25,329 nucleotides of DNA from JBGTNQ01 sp964646785 (GCA_964646785.1 CAZYGU010000010.1:1-25329), one strand, 5' to 3'. Shown: positions 13,725-20,951, counted from the stretch's first letter. Notes: a model not told the origin generated them from the sequence alone. Numbers and translations: made by a program.

Positions 13725-14483
13725 ATGAAAAAAATTCTTATTGCAGTCATTATATGTGTGGTTATTTTTATAGGTGTTTTTACTTTATTGAAGAAAAAAG
13801 AGAATTCTTTGCAGAATCAAAATGCAACAACAACTTCACAAGCTCAAATATCTGAAACTTCAAACGCGCAGCAAGTAGCCACAACAAATAATACCGTTGT
13901 TAATAGTCATACTTTAGAGAAAAAGAATTTGTGGGATACATTCGCGTTGTATCTATCAAAAGCTGCTGATCATGATATTCCTGGTGTCGCTGCGCTTTCA
14001 TTCGAGCTTTCTGATACATGCAAGGATGAGAAGTTAAAAAAAGAATGTTTTGCAAAAATGGATGCTGTGTATGAAATTGGTTCACAGCTTAAACAGGAAG
14101 ATTTTGTGAATATTTGGGAAGATAAAAAGCAAGCAATTCTTTCTACAGTAATTAGAAGACCAAATACTGAGAATACACTTATTGCCGCACGATCAACTAT
14201 TATTTTCACAAAAGATGCTCAGGGAAATCCAAAGCTTCTAGCGCTTAATCCTAACGAAATGTGGCAATTACAAAAAAATAAAGCGTCAACAACTGCAGAA
14301 CTTGAGGCAAAAATGCTTTCATTTTTTGAGGATTCTGATCAAGATGGAGTGAGTGATAATCTTGAGAATTGTATATTCCCAGATAATGTTCTTCCTATTG
14401 CGTGTAAAAAAACAAATCCAAAAGTGAAAGATTCTAATGGTGATGGGTGGTGGGACGGTATAGAACCACTCATTGCTCAATAG
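13725..14483 (+). CDS. membrane-anchored protein with C-terminal thrombospondin-3-like calcium loops
   Basis: A 252-residue protein. Residues 4-23 form one N-terminal helix (ILIAVIICVVIFIGVFTLL), followed by a low-complexity Ser/Thr/Asn/Gln linker (about 27-60) typical of a surface stalk. The middle part is helical with two Cys residues (SDTCKDEKLKKECF). The C-terminus holds two Asp/Asn-rich loops, DSDQDGVSDNLENC (about 206-219) and DSNGDGWWDGIEP (about 238-250), of the D-x-D-x-D-G-x-x-D kind seen in thrombospondin type 3 repeats, which bind calcium. Many such proteins occur in CPR bacteria without known function. No Shine-Dalgarno sequence precedes the start. Confidence 0.65.
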   Translation: MKKILIAVIICVVIFIGVFTLLKKKENSLQNQNATTTSQAQISETSNAQQVATTNNTVVNSHTLEKKNLWDTFALYLSKAADHDIPGVAALSFELSDTCKDEKLKKECFAKMDAVYEIGSQLKQEDFVNIWEDKKQAILSTVIRRPNTENTLIAARSTIIFTKDAQGNPKLLALNPNEMWQLQKNKASTTAELEAKMLSFFEDSDQDGVSDNLENCIFPDNVLPIACKKTNPKVKDSNGDGWWDGIEPLIAQ

Positions 14484-14513
14484 TGCTTTTTCAAAACTTA
14501 CAGGGTCATTTGT

Positions 14514-14542
14514 TTGACGTCCTGTCCAGTAGTTGCTACATT
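14514..14542 (+). promoter_or_regulatory. sigma-70-type promoter of the unknown gene at 14600
   Basis: TTGACG (14514-14519), a 17-base spacer and TACATT (14537-14542) with TG-C in front (14534-14536) form one of the two promoters in the window with a recognisable -35. Transcription should start near 14549, giving a leader of about 50 bases. Confidence 0.6.
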
Positions 14543-14551
14543 TGATGTTCG

Positions 14552-14595
14552 CGATACACCGGGTATCGTGGAATACTTTTCCGTCTAGGAGACGG
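14552..14595 (+). promoter_or_regulatory. structured leader; second hairpin contains the ribosome binding site
   Basis: Two short perfect hairpins: CGATAC/GTATCG (14552-14557 with 14563-14568) and CCGTCT/AGACGG (14581-14586 with 14590-14595, loop AGG). The Shine-Dalgarno AGGAG (14587-14591) lies across the loop and right arm of the second hairpin, 8 bases before ATG 14600, so folding would hide it in part. Confidence 0.55.
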
Positions 14596-14599
14596 TCAC

Positions 14600-15112
14600 A
14601 TGACGACATCACTCGCACAACGCGAGCGCTCAAATACTGAGCGGAAGCATTCACGCGCACCACTGGCAACCACAGCGCAGGTGCGCACAACTGATCTTGG
14701 AGGAATCATTCGAGAAATTCTCAGTGAAATTCCTGCGAATCAGAAGGTTGATTCGAGAGTGGCACGAAAAGTGCTACTTCCACATCTTCTTCAGAAGGTG
14801 AAAGAGAGTGTGAAGGGAAAGCAGAATCCTGTTGTGGAATTCTATGTCACCCTCTTCCATGATATTGGAGGTGGGGACACAGTTATCACAACGTTTGTTC
14901 CTCGAGAGGAGCAAAAGTTACGTGCTCCAGTTCGAGAAGCAATGCGTGAGTTTTTGCAGAAGCAGTTCGGTATCTCGGTAGCTGAGGTTACAAGTCTTGC
15001 GAACATGGCAATGCATCTTCGTGATCATGACCATCTTCGTGCACGACTGAAGCACATGGTTCACCGAGCAACTCGACCTGCCGCTCCGATTCAGAAATAC
15101 TCAAAGTCCTAA
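14600..15112 (+). CDS. unknown soluble protein, probably well expressed
   Basis: I do not recognise a family for this 170-residue protein. The first 30 residues are polar and basic (about 10 Arg/Lys/His), followed by a mixed helical/strand region. Recognisable blocks are GGIIREILSEIPANQKVDSR, LLPHLLQKVKESVKGKQNP, a likely strand pair VVEFYVTLFHDIGGGDTVIT and a C-terminal His/Arg-rich stretch HLRDHDHLRARLKHMVHRATR. It has no membrane helix and no Cys. The high basic charge would fit a nucleic-acid or ribosome partner, but this is inference. Codons end in C or G more often than in neighbouring genes, as in rplK. With its own promoter, a structured leader, a Shine-Dalgarno sequence and a strong terminator, it is a monocistronic unit. 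Confidence 0.75.
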   Translation: MTTSLAQRERSNTERKHSRAPLATTAQVRTTDLGGIIREILSEIPANQKVDSRVARKVLLPHLLQKVKESVKGKQNPVVEFYVTLFHDIGGGDTVITTFVPREEQKLRAPVREAMREFLQKQFGISVAEVTSLANMAMHLRDHDHLRARLKHMVHRATRPAAPIQKYSKS

Positions 15113-15124
15113 TCTCCTAAACGG

Positions 15125-15161
15125 AAAGGCCCCAGCACACATGTGCATGGGGCCTTTTTTT
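15125..15161 (+). terminator. strong rho-independent terminator
   Basis: AAAGGCCCCA (15125-15134) pairs with TGGGGCCTTT (15148-15157), and the inner GCAC/GTGC extends the stem. Seven T (15155-15161) follow. It is the most stable-looking terminator in the window, 12 bases after the stop of the unknown gene. Confidence 0.95.
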
Positions 15162-15201
15162 GTCCATACCTTTTATGAAGAAAATTTGATAGGCTTTCCC
15201 C

Positions 15202-16047
15202 ATGGATATTCTTATTACAAAAGCTTGTGAAGGGTACGAACTTCTTGATAGTGGAGATGGAGAAAAACTTGAAAGGTTTGGTGATATTGTTCTTAGGCGT
15301 CCAGATCCTCAGGTTTTATGGACTAAAAAACTTTCTGGTGAAGAATGGCAACATGCGCACGCTTATTTTCAAAAACAATGGATTGGAAGAAAGAATCTTC
15401 CTTCTACGTGGCAGATAGAGATAGACGGAAAATGTTTCAAACTTAAATTATCAGCATTTAAACATGTTGGTATTTTTCCTGAGCAACGGGAGAACTGGAA
15501 ATGGATTGAACAGACAGTTTCTGCAGCACAGACAAAGCTTTCAATTTTAAACTTATTTGGATATACCGGTGGAGCATCACTCGCTGTTCTTCGAGGGGGC
15601 GGAGAGGTGTGCCATGTTGATGGATCAAAAACAGCTCTTTCGTGGGTGAAAGAAAATGCGATTCTTTCTGGGCTTGAAGAAAAACCCATGAGACTTATTC
15701 TTGACGACGCACTTATGTTTGTAAAAAGAGAAATAAAAAGAGGTAAAAGATATGACGGTATTGTAATGGATCCTCCTGCTTTCGGGCACGGTCCTAATGG
15801 GGAAGTATGGAATATTGAAAAACAATTACCTGAGCTCATTTCATTACTTCCTCAGATTCTTTCAGAAAAACCTACTTTTGTTCTTGTAAACGGGTACGCA
15901 TCTGGGTATTCCTCTGTTGCATATAAAAATATGATGGAACCACTAAGAGAGAAATTTGGTGGTACACTGAATTCTGGCGAAATTACGATTGAGGAGAAGG
16001 GTGGAAGGTTGCTACCTGCAGGAATTTTCGTTCGATGGCAGATGTAA
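15202..16047 (+). CDS. class I SAM-dependent methyltransferase, RlmI/RlmK-related
   Basis: A 281-residue protein. Residues 1 to about 110 form an N-terminal domain with LRRPDPQVLW and FKHVGIFPEQRENW. The Rossmann methyltransferase domain follows: SAM-binding NLFGYTGGASLAVL (113-126), VDGSKTALSWVKENA (about 138-152), the acidic DDAL, and the active-site block VMDPPAFGHGP (about 189-199). The type matches COG1092, related to 23S rRNA methyltransferases RlmI and RlmK. The PUA domain of RlmI is missing, and the Cys expected in the later strand for m5C chemistry is not seen (VLVNGYASGYSS), so m5C formation is unlikely. The substrate is probably RNA but unproven. The start has no Shine-Dalgarno sequence; a weak TGATAGGCT at 15187-15195 could give a leaderless transcript. 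Confidence 0.8.
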   Translation: MDILITKACEGYELLDSGDGEKLERFGDIVLRRPDPQVLWTKKLSGEEWQHAHAYFQKQWIGRKNLPSTWQIEIDGKCFKLKLSAFKHVGIFPEQRENWKWIEQTVSAAQTKLSILNLFGYTGGASLAVLRGGGEVCHVDGSKTALSWVKENAILSGLEEKPMRLILDDALMFVKREIKRGKRYDGIVMDPPAFGHGPNGEVWNIEKQLPELISLLPQILSEKPTFVLVNGYASGYSSVAYKNMMEPLREKFGGTLNSGEITIEEKGGRLLPAGIFVRWQM

Positions 16048-16075
16048 GATTTTTCCTTAATTTTCGTCTTTTTGT

Positions 16076-16588
16076 ATGCAGAGTAGTCCTAAACAACAAG
16101 AAGAAGCATTTGTGCAAGCCTTCCATACATATCAGGATGCGCTTTTTCGACATTCCTTTTTTAGAATATCGAATCGACAAGCATCAATTGATTTGGTCCA
16201 AGAGACTTTTACAAAAACATGGCTTCAAATCAGTAAAGGTGAGGAGATTTTAAATTTTCAATCATACCTTTATCATGTGCTCAATAATTTGATTATTGAT
16301 TACTATCGAAAGCGAAAAAGTGTGTCGCTTGATAGTTTGGCAGATGATGGATTTGATCCGAAAGGGTCGACTGGAAATGAAATTTTTGCTCACGCTGAAT
16401 ATAGCCAATTATTAAAAAGACTTGAAACACTACCACAGCAAGATCGTGACGTGGTGATTATGCGACATGTTGATGGGCTTCAAATAAAACACATTGCACA
16501 AGTGCTTGGGGAAACAGAAAACAGTGTGTCAGTAAGACTTCATCGAGCAGTAAAAAAGTTAAAGCAATACTTTCATGAACATGAATGA
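16076..16588 (+). CDS. ECF-type RNA polymerase sigma factor
   Basis: A 170-residue group 4 sigma factor. Region 2 covers about residues 10-80: LFRHSFFRISNRQASIDLVQETFTK is split here as LFRHSFFRI and DLVQETFTKTW (the -10-binding helix), then FQSYLYHVLNNLIIDYYRKRK. Region 4 covers about 110-165: LLKRLETLPQQDRDVVIMRH, then the helix-turn-helix LQIKHIAQVLGETENSVSVR and LHRAVKKLKQYF. The next gene overlaps its end by 14 bases and encodes a membrane anti-sigma candidate, the usual arrangement for ECF control. It may be co-transcribed with the methyltransferase gene, which ends 28 bases upstream. No clear autoregulated promoter was found. Confidence 0.93.
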   Translation: MQSSPKQQEEAFVQAFHTYQDALFRHSFFRISNRQASIDLVQETFTKTWLQISKGEEILNFQSYLYHVLNNLIIDYYRKRKSVSLDSLADDGFDPKGSTGNEIFAHAEYSQLLKRLETLPQQDRDVVIMRHVDGLQIKHIAQVLGETENSVSVRLHRAVKKLKQYFHEHE

Positions 16589-17702
16589 TCAATTTGAAAC
16601 CATGATGCATAGTGCGCAAAAACAAGTTCTTACATCAAAAGAAAAAGAACTTTTGTATGGAACTATTCGTGATGTGATGAATAATCATCCAATCGTACAA
16701 AAAACCTCTAGTGTTTCACCGTGGATGAACTATTTAGCACACCATGTTCGAATGGTCGCAACTATTGCTGTTCTGTTTTTTGTTGTGACATCTAGTGTTT
16801 TTGCTGAACAAGCGATTCCTGGTGATATATTTTACGGCGTAAAGACAGGTGTAAATGAAAAAGTGCTTGGTTGGTTTGCAACTTCTGTGCAGAGTAAAGA
16901 AGAATGGCAACTTGCTATTGCAGATCGAAGATTGAATGAAATTCAACATCTATCAATGAAGCAAAAGCTTTCACCCGAGTTACAAGCAAAGCTCGAAGAG
17001 CAAATCAAAACTCGAACTGCAACGTTTGATAGTGATGACGTTCAGCGTAATGAAGCCTCTAATATTCCTGATAATCAGATCATACAGAAAGAAGTTTCAG
17101 TACAAGAAGAGACAGCACCGAAGGCTGCCATGATGACGACAACCGTCTCAGTAAATGTAGAGCCGCAAAAAGAAGATTTTTCTGCAAAAAAAATAGCACA
17201 ACCACTTATTCAAGATGTGGATATTGAAAATATTAAGAATGAACTTGTTGCTGAAAAGACAAATCTTGAAAAAGCAAAAAATCGATTAAGAAAGATTGGT
17301 ATGTACACAAAGGTGCGGGCACGAATTATCCGTGCTGAGAATAGTATTTTTAATGCAGAACAATCATTGAAGCATGGTGAAACTGAACAAGCATACATTC
17401 AAGTACAAGTTGCAAGAAAGTTATTACAATGTTCAGTATCTATCATGAATACACAAGATGATGGATCTTCATCTCTCATTTCACAAAGTTGTGGCTCTCT
17501 GCTGAATAAGGATCAAGAAGAAGAGTCTTCATCACGCATAGAAATTCTAGATCAGAAAAACTCAGATTCAAATCAAGAGGGAAAAGTTCAAGGTGCCCAC
17601 AGTGATGAGGAAATTTCTGATGATTCTCAAAAAAGTATTTCTAATGTTAGATCTAGTATTCAACTAAAACCAGATTTACTTCGAAAGAATCAATCAGAAT
17701 AA
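16575..17702 (+). CDS. probable membrane anti-sigma factor with DUF5667-like domain
   Basis: A 375-residue protein encoded in an overlap of 14 bases with the ECF sigma gene. The cytoplasmic N-terminus (1 to about 58) is the place for sigma binding, though no HXXXCXXC zinc motif is seen. One membrane helix lies at about 60-78 (VATIAVLFFVVTSSVFA). Right after it, EQAIPGDIFYGVKTGVNEKV and an Arg-rich helix with ADRRLNEIQHLS match DUF5667, often found on CPR and actinobacterial anti-sigma-like proteins. The region about 215-290 is helical (NELVAEKTNLEKAKNRLRKI), possibly coiled coil. The C-terminal third is a disordered Ser/Glu/Asp tail. The role as anti-sigma is inferred from gene order, not shown by a known sigma-binding domain. 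Confidence 0.75.
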   Translation: MNMNDQFETMMHSAQKQVLTSKEKELLYGTIRDVMNNHPIVQKTSSVSPWMNYLAHHVRMVATIAVLFFVVTSSVFAEQAIPGDIFYGVKTGVNEKVLGWFATSVQSKEEWQLAIADRRLNEIQHLSMKQKLSPELQAKLEEQIKTRTATFDSDDVQRNEASNIPDNQIIQKEVSVQEETAPKAAMMTTTVSVNVEPQKEDFSAKKIAQPLIQDVDIENIKNELVAEKTNLEKAKNRLRKIGMYTKVRARIIRAENSIFNAEQSLKHGETEQAYIQVQVARKLLQCSVSIMNTQDDGSSSLISQSCGSLLNKDQEEESSSRIEILDQKNSDSNQEGKVQGAHSDEEISDDSQKSISNVRSSIQLKPDLLRKNQSE

Positions 17703-17709
17703 TTTCTGC

Positions 17710-18363
17710 ATGAATAACACACGAAGTCATTTGTTAAATCTATATCAAAAAAAACGATATATCATCGTACTGCAGGTTTTATCGTTATGTGTTTTTGGTG
17801 CATGTCTTTTTTTTCGAATATTACCGACGGTAGCTTTTGATATCCATTTTGGAAACTTCGTACAGGGATACATGAGCACCTATATAACAACAGCAATGAT
17901 CGTCATTACTGATATTTTTGACCCATCAATGCTTTTTGTGGTTTCTCTTGCTGTTTCCTTGTTTTTTGTCTCACAAAAGAAATATTTTTGGGCTGTATTT
18001 TTTATAAGTACAATAAGTGTGGCAAATATTTCGGCAGGGATATGTAAATATCTTTTTGAGATTGATCGCCCAACAAATCAACTTATTGAAGTATCGGGGT
18101 GGGGATTCCCGAGTGGGCATGCGACTGGTGTTGCAGTATTTTTTTTTCTTATTACTTACGCAATAGAAAAAAAAGTTCATAAATCAATTGTTACTGGTAT
18201 ATGGCTATGTACGAGTCTGGTTCTTGTAGTTGCAACAGGTGTAAGTCGTGTATATCTTGGTGCTCATGCAACCACAGATGTTCTGGCAGGTTTTGCCCTC
18301 GGTGTATTTTGGGCAACAGTTGGGATTATGTGTTTTGAATATATACAACGTTATGCAAAATAA
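17710..18363 (+). CDS. PAP2-family membrane phosphatase
   Basis: A 217-residue multipass membrane protein with all three PAP2 motifs: K-x6-R-P (KYLFEIDRP, about 114-122), PSGH in GFPSGHATG (about 132-141) and S-R-x5-H-x3-D (SRVYLGAHATTD, about 178-189). The two His residues are the nucleophile and the acid/base. Such enzymes act on undecaprenyl pyrophosphate, phosphatidylglycerol phosphate or phosphatidic acid; the substrate cannot be chosen from this sequence. About six hydrophobic segments are visible. It begins 7 bases after the anti-sigma gene, and its end overlaps folD by 11 bases. Confidence 0.92.
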   Translation: MNNTRSHLLNLYQKKRYIIVLQVLSLCVFGACLFFRILPTVAFDIHFGNFVQGYMSTYITTAMIVITDIFDPSMLFVVSLAVSLFFVSQKKYFWAVFFISTISVANISAGICKYLFEIDRPTNQLIEVSGWGFPSGHATGVAVFFFLITYAIEKKVHKSIVTGIWLCTSLVLVVATGVSRVYLGAHATTDVLAGFALGVFWATVGIMCFEYIQRYAK

Positions 18364-19174
18364 TATTCCAGTAATACTCTCAGGTCTTGAGGCGAGAAGA
18401 GAATTATCAAAAACCTTACAAGAAAGAGTTCGTAAACTAGGCCATGCACCTGTTCTTGCTATCGTTTTGATCGGAGATGATAGTGCTTCTGCTACCTATG
18501 TGCGAAATAAGGAGAAGTTTGGTGAATCAATTGGATGTACAGTGAAAACAATTTTTTTACCATCCACGATTAGTCAAACTGATGCTGAATTGGTGGTGAG
18601 TGAATTGGATCAGGATCCAACTATTGATGGTATTATTGTGCAACATCCCGTGCCACAACATCTCGTGTTCACTCAAATTGTGAATCGTGTTAGACCCACA
18701 AAAGATGTCGATGGTTTAAAAAAGGACTCTGAGTCGATACCTGCAACAGCTCGCGGGATATTGTCTCTACTTCGTTTTTATCATATCGATATAGTTGGAA
18801 AGCATGTCGTTGTTGTTGGGCGTTCGCATATGGTTGGACTTGCAACAGGACTTCTTCTCTTACAGCAAGACGCTACAGTTACATTTTGTCATTCAAAGAC
18901 AATCAATCTGAAACTCTATACCTCTCAAGCAGATATTCTTGTTGTTGCTTCAGGAAAACAAGGACTTATTACGAAGGAGTGTGTTCGACCAAATCAAATT
19001 ATTATTGACGTTGGAATTCATAAAACAGAGAAGGGGATTGTTGGAGATGTTGATATACATTCGGTAGGTGAGGGTATTCAAGCTATTTCTCCAGTGCCGG
19101 GGGGAGTGGGTCCAATGACTGTGTATGCCTTATTTGAAAATTTAGTAGATACGGTAGAGCGTCATGCTATGTAA
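18353..19174 (+). CDS. folD: bifunctional methylene-THF dehydrogenase / methenyl-THF cyclohydrolase
   Basis: Interconverts 5,10-methylene-, methenyl- and 10-formyl-tetrahydrofolate, supplying one-carbon units for purines and dTMP. ATG 18353 gives the normal 273-residue protein; a longer open frame upstream overlaps the PAP2 gene and lacks homology. Seen: Tyr49 and Lys53 in SATYVRNKEKF, Gln97 in IIVQHPVP, Asp120 in TKDVDGL, the Rossmann motif VVVGRSHMVG (153-162), and the C-terminal signature ISPVPGGVGPMT. Two usually conserved prolines are changed: PCTP is PATA here, and VGxP is VGLA. The catalytic residues are intact, so activity is expected. Confidence 0.96.
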   Translation: MQNNIPVILSGLEARRELSKTLQERVRKLGHAPVLAIVLIGDDSASATYVRNKEKFGESIGCTVKTIFLPSTISQTDAELVVSELDQDPTIDGIIVQHPVPQHLVFTQIVNRVRPTKDVDGLKKDSESIPATARGILSLLRFYHIDIVGKHVVVVGRSHMVGLATGLLLLQQDATVTFCHSKTINLKLYTSQADILVVASGKQGLITKECVRPNQIIIDVGIHKTEKGIVGDVDIHSVGEGIQAISPVPGGVGPMTVYALFENLVDTVERHAM

Positions 19175-19182
19175 GAAAGTGA

Positions 19183-19191
19183 TGATATAAT
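19183..19191 (+). promoter_or_regulatory. extended -10 promoter of the SIMPL gene
   Basis: TG-A-TATAAT, a consensus extended -10, 43 bases before the ATG at 19235. Predicted leader of about 37 bases without a Shine-Dalgarno sequence. Confidence 0.55.
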
Positions 19192-19234
19192 CGTCTCATT
19201 CATTACAGAAGTGTTATTAATATAATTATTATCT

Positions 19235-20029
19235 ATGCAGCCACAATCACAGGTATTTACACGATATGTTCCGTTAGTAGCGATTATGTTGTCGTTGTTC
19301 CTTCTTGTTCAAGTTATTAATGGTTTAAAAATGAGTAGAACAATAGGAGATACAGCGATGCCCTCAAATGTGATCTCGGTTTCGGGTGATGGTGAGGCTT
19401 TTGCAATACCTGATGTTGCAATGTTTACTTTTAGTGCAAGTGCAACAGGAAAAGATGTTGATGATGCACAAAAGCAAGTAACAAAAATTATTGAAGCTGC
19501 ACTTGGGAAAGTAAAAGAACTTGGGGTTGATAGTAAAGACGTTAAAACAACTGATTATAGTGCAAACCCAAAGTATGAATACATAAATGGAGTGTGTACC
19601 TCTGGAGGTGTTTGTAAACCATCCACACAGAATCTTATTGGTTATGAGGTAAGTCAGACAATTGCTGTGAAAGTAAGAAAAGTTGATGATGCTGGTAAAA
19701 TTTTGGGTGCAATTGGGGGAACGGGGGTTACCAATGTGAGTGGCCTTTCATTTACTGTTGATGATCAAACTGCTATTGAGAGAGAAGCACGAGAGAAAGC
19801 AATTGCAAAAGCAAAAGTTAAAGCTGAAGAACTAGCGAAAGATCTCGGAGTTTCACTTGTTAGAATTGTGAGTTTTAATGAGAATGGAGCAATGCCAATG
19901 TTTTATAAAGCAGATATGATTTCTGCACGAGATATGGGCGGAGCGATGACGGAAGCGGCAAGTGTGCCACTACCTATGGGTCAAAACAAAGTTACCTCAA
20001 ATGTTACGATTACGTACGAGATACGATAA
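19235..20029 (+). CDS. SIMPL (DUF541) domain protein, membrane-anchored
   Basis: A 264-residue protein with one N-terminal helix (about 11-28, VPLVAIMLSLFLLVQVI). The rest fits the SIMPL/DUF541 family (OMP26, BP26): ISVSGDGEAFAIPDVAMFTF at its start, KELGVDSKDVKTTDYSANPK, the strand GYEVSQTIAVKVRKVDD, and a late helix of repeated AKAKVKAEELAKDLG. The family forms oligomeric rings in the cell envelope of other bacteria with no settled role. Two Cys residues (GVCTSGGVC, about 122-130) could form a disulfide outside the membrane. It has its own promoter and is followed by a long hairpin. Confidence 0.9.
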   Translation: MQPQSQVFTRYVPLVAIMLSLFLLVQVINGLKMSRTIGDTAMPSNVISVSGDGEAFAIPDVAMFTFSASATGKDVDDAQKQVTKIIEAALGKVKELGVDSKDVKTTDYSANPKYEYINGVCTSGGVCKPSTQNLIGYEVSQTIAVKVRKVDDAGKILGAIGGTGVTNVSGLSFTVDDQTAIEREAREKAIAKAKVKAEELAKDLGVSLVRIVSFNENGAMPMFYKADMISARDMGGAMTEAASVPLPMGQNKVTSNVTITYEIR

Positions 20030-20060
20030 AGACTGTTTTCGGTTTAGTTAATTGTCACAG

Positions 20061-20107
20061 TTCATACGCGACAAAACCCTCATGTTGAGGGTTTTGTCGC
20101 GTATGAA
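20061..20107 (+). terminator. 22-bp perfect inverted repeat, likely bidirectional terminator
   Basis: Arms 20061-20082 and 20086-20107 are perfectly complementary with a TGT loop. The inner part AAAACCCTCA/TGAGGGTTTT is a compact terminator with A and T tracts; the outer GACAA.. extension adds 12 more pairs. It separates the SIMPL gene from the secE promoter, which starts only 7 bases after it. Confidence 0.8.
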
Positions 20108-20113
20108 AGGGCT

Positions 20114-20142
20114 TTGACAGGGATGTTATTAAAGTGTATTAT
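20114..20142 (+). promoter_or_regulatory. strong sigma-70 promoter of secE-nusG-rplK
   Basis: Consensus -35 TTGACA (20114-20119), a 17-base spacer and TATTAT (20137-20142) with TG directly before it. The transcript should start near 20149, with a leader of about 51 bases to secE. Confidence 0.8.
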
Positions 20143-20199
20143 CTTTATATCACCCGAGGGGTGTTTTTTCTTACCTTTTTACTATTTACTTACCATATC

Positions 20200-20382
20200 A
20201 TGTCACTTATTGATTATATCCGGGACACACGAGGAGAGTTAAAGCATGTAAGCTGGCCAACCAGAAAACAAGCTATTATTTTTACTGTGATTGTTATCGT
20301 TCTTTCGCTCGTTGTTTCTATTTACCTTGGAGTTCTCGATACCTTGTTCTCTTTTGGGCTTGAAAAAATAATTTCAAACTAA
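20200..20382 (+). CDS. secE: preprotein translocase subunit SecE
   Basis: A 60-residue single-helix SecE, the stabilising subunit of SecYEG. The amphipathic segment with RGELKHVSWPTRKQA (about 11-25) is the SecE hallmark, followed by one membrane helix (about 27-50). ATG 20200 is chosen because a longer frame beginning at GTG 20134 would start inside the -10 hexamer of the promoter. It is 3 bases before nusG, the conserved secE-nusG-rplK order. Confidence 0.94.
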   Translation: MSLIDYIRDTRGELKHVSWPTRKQAIIFTVIVIVLSLVVSIYLGVLDTLFSFGLEKIISN

Positions 20383-20385
20383 ATC

Positions 20386-20931
20386 ATGTCAAAACAAAAA
20401 ATTGAAGAAGGAAGAAATTGGTATGTTATTCATACATACGCGGGATATGAAAATGCTGTGATGAGAAATCTTAAACAGCGTATTGAGTCACTTGGTATGG
20501 AAGACAAGATTTTTAATGTTATTGTCCCAACTGAGAAGAAAGTCAAAATTAAAGGAGGAAAAAGAATTGAAGAAGAGGAAAAGATTTATCCTGGATATAT
20601 ATTGGTTGATATGGTTGTAACTGATGATTCTTGGTATGTTGTGCGTAATACACCACGAGTAACTGGGTTTGTTGGTTCAGGTGTATATCCGGTGCCTATT
20701 GATAAAAAAGAAGTTGACATGCTTTTTGCTCGAATGGATGCAAATAAGGTTATTCACTCTATTGATCTTACGATTGATGATGCTGTGATGATTGTTGACG
20801 GACCGTTTAAAGATCTTGAAGGCAAGGTGAAAGAAGTTGATGCGGAGAGAGGGAAGGCAAAAGTTCTTGTTTCTATGTTCGGACGAGAAACTCCTGTTGA
20901 GCTCGATTTCTTGCAGATAAAGAAGATTTAA
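20386..20931 (+). CDS. nusG: transcription termination/antitermination protein NusG
   Basis: A 181-residue RNA polymerase elongation factor that links transcription to translation or Rho. The NGN domain starts at NWYVIHTYAGYENAV and includes IYPGYILVDM and WYVVRNTPRVTGFVG. The C-terminal KOW domain has VDGPFKDLEGKVKEVD and ends with VELDFLQIKKI. Length and both domains are normal. It lies between secE and rplK; no Shine-Dalgarno sequence is visible at the start. Confidence 0.98.
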   Translation: MSKQKIEEGRNWYVIHTYAGYENAVMRNLKQRIESLGMEDKIFNVIVPTEKKVKIKGGKRIEEEEKIYPGYILVDMVVTDDSWYVVRNTPRVTGFVGSGVYPVPIDKKEVDMLFARMDANKVIHSIDLTIDDAVMIVDGPFKDLEGKVKEVDAERGKAKVLVSMFGRETPVELDFLQIKKI

Positions 20932-20951
20932 GGTAGTCTAGTAACCCTATT

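Noticed and set aside
18248..18352. Longer FolD beginning inside the PAP2 gene.
   Set aside because: The extension overlaps the conserved last PAP2 motif in another frame and has no FolD homology; ATG 18353 fits the family.
20134..20199. Longer SecE beginning at GTG 20134.
   Set aside because: This start overlaps the -10 hexamer of the secE promoter and adds residues not found in SecE; ATG 20200 gives the normal 60-residue protein.
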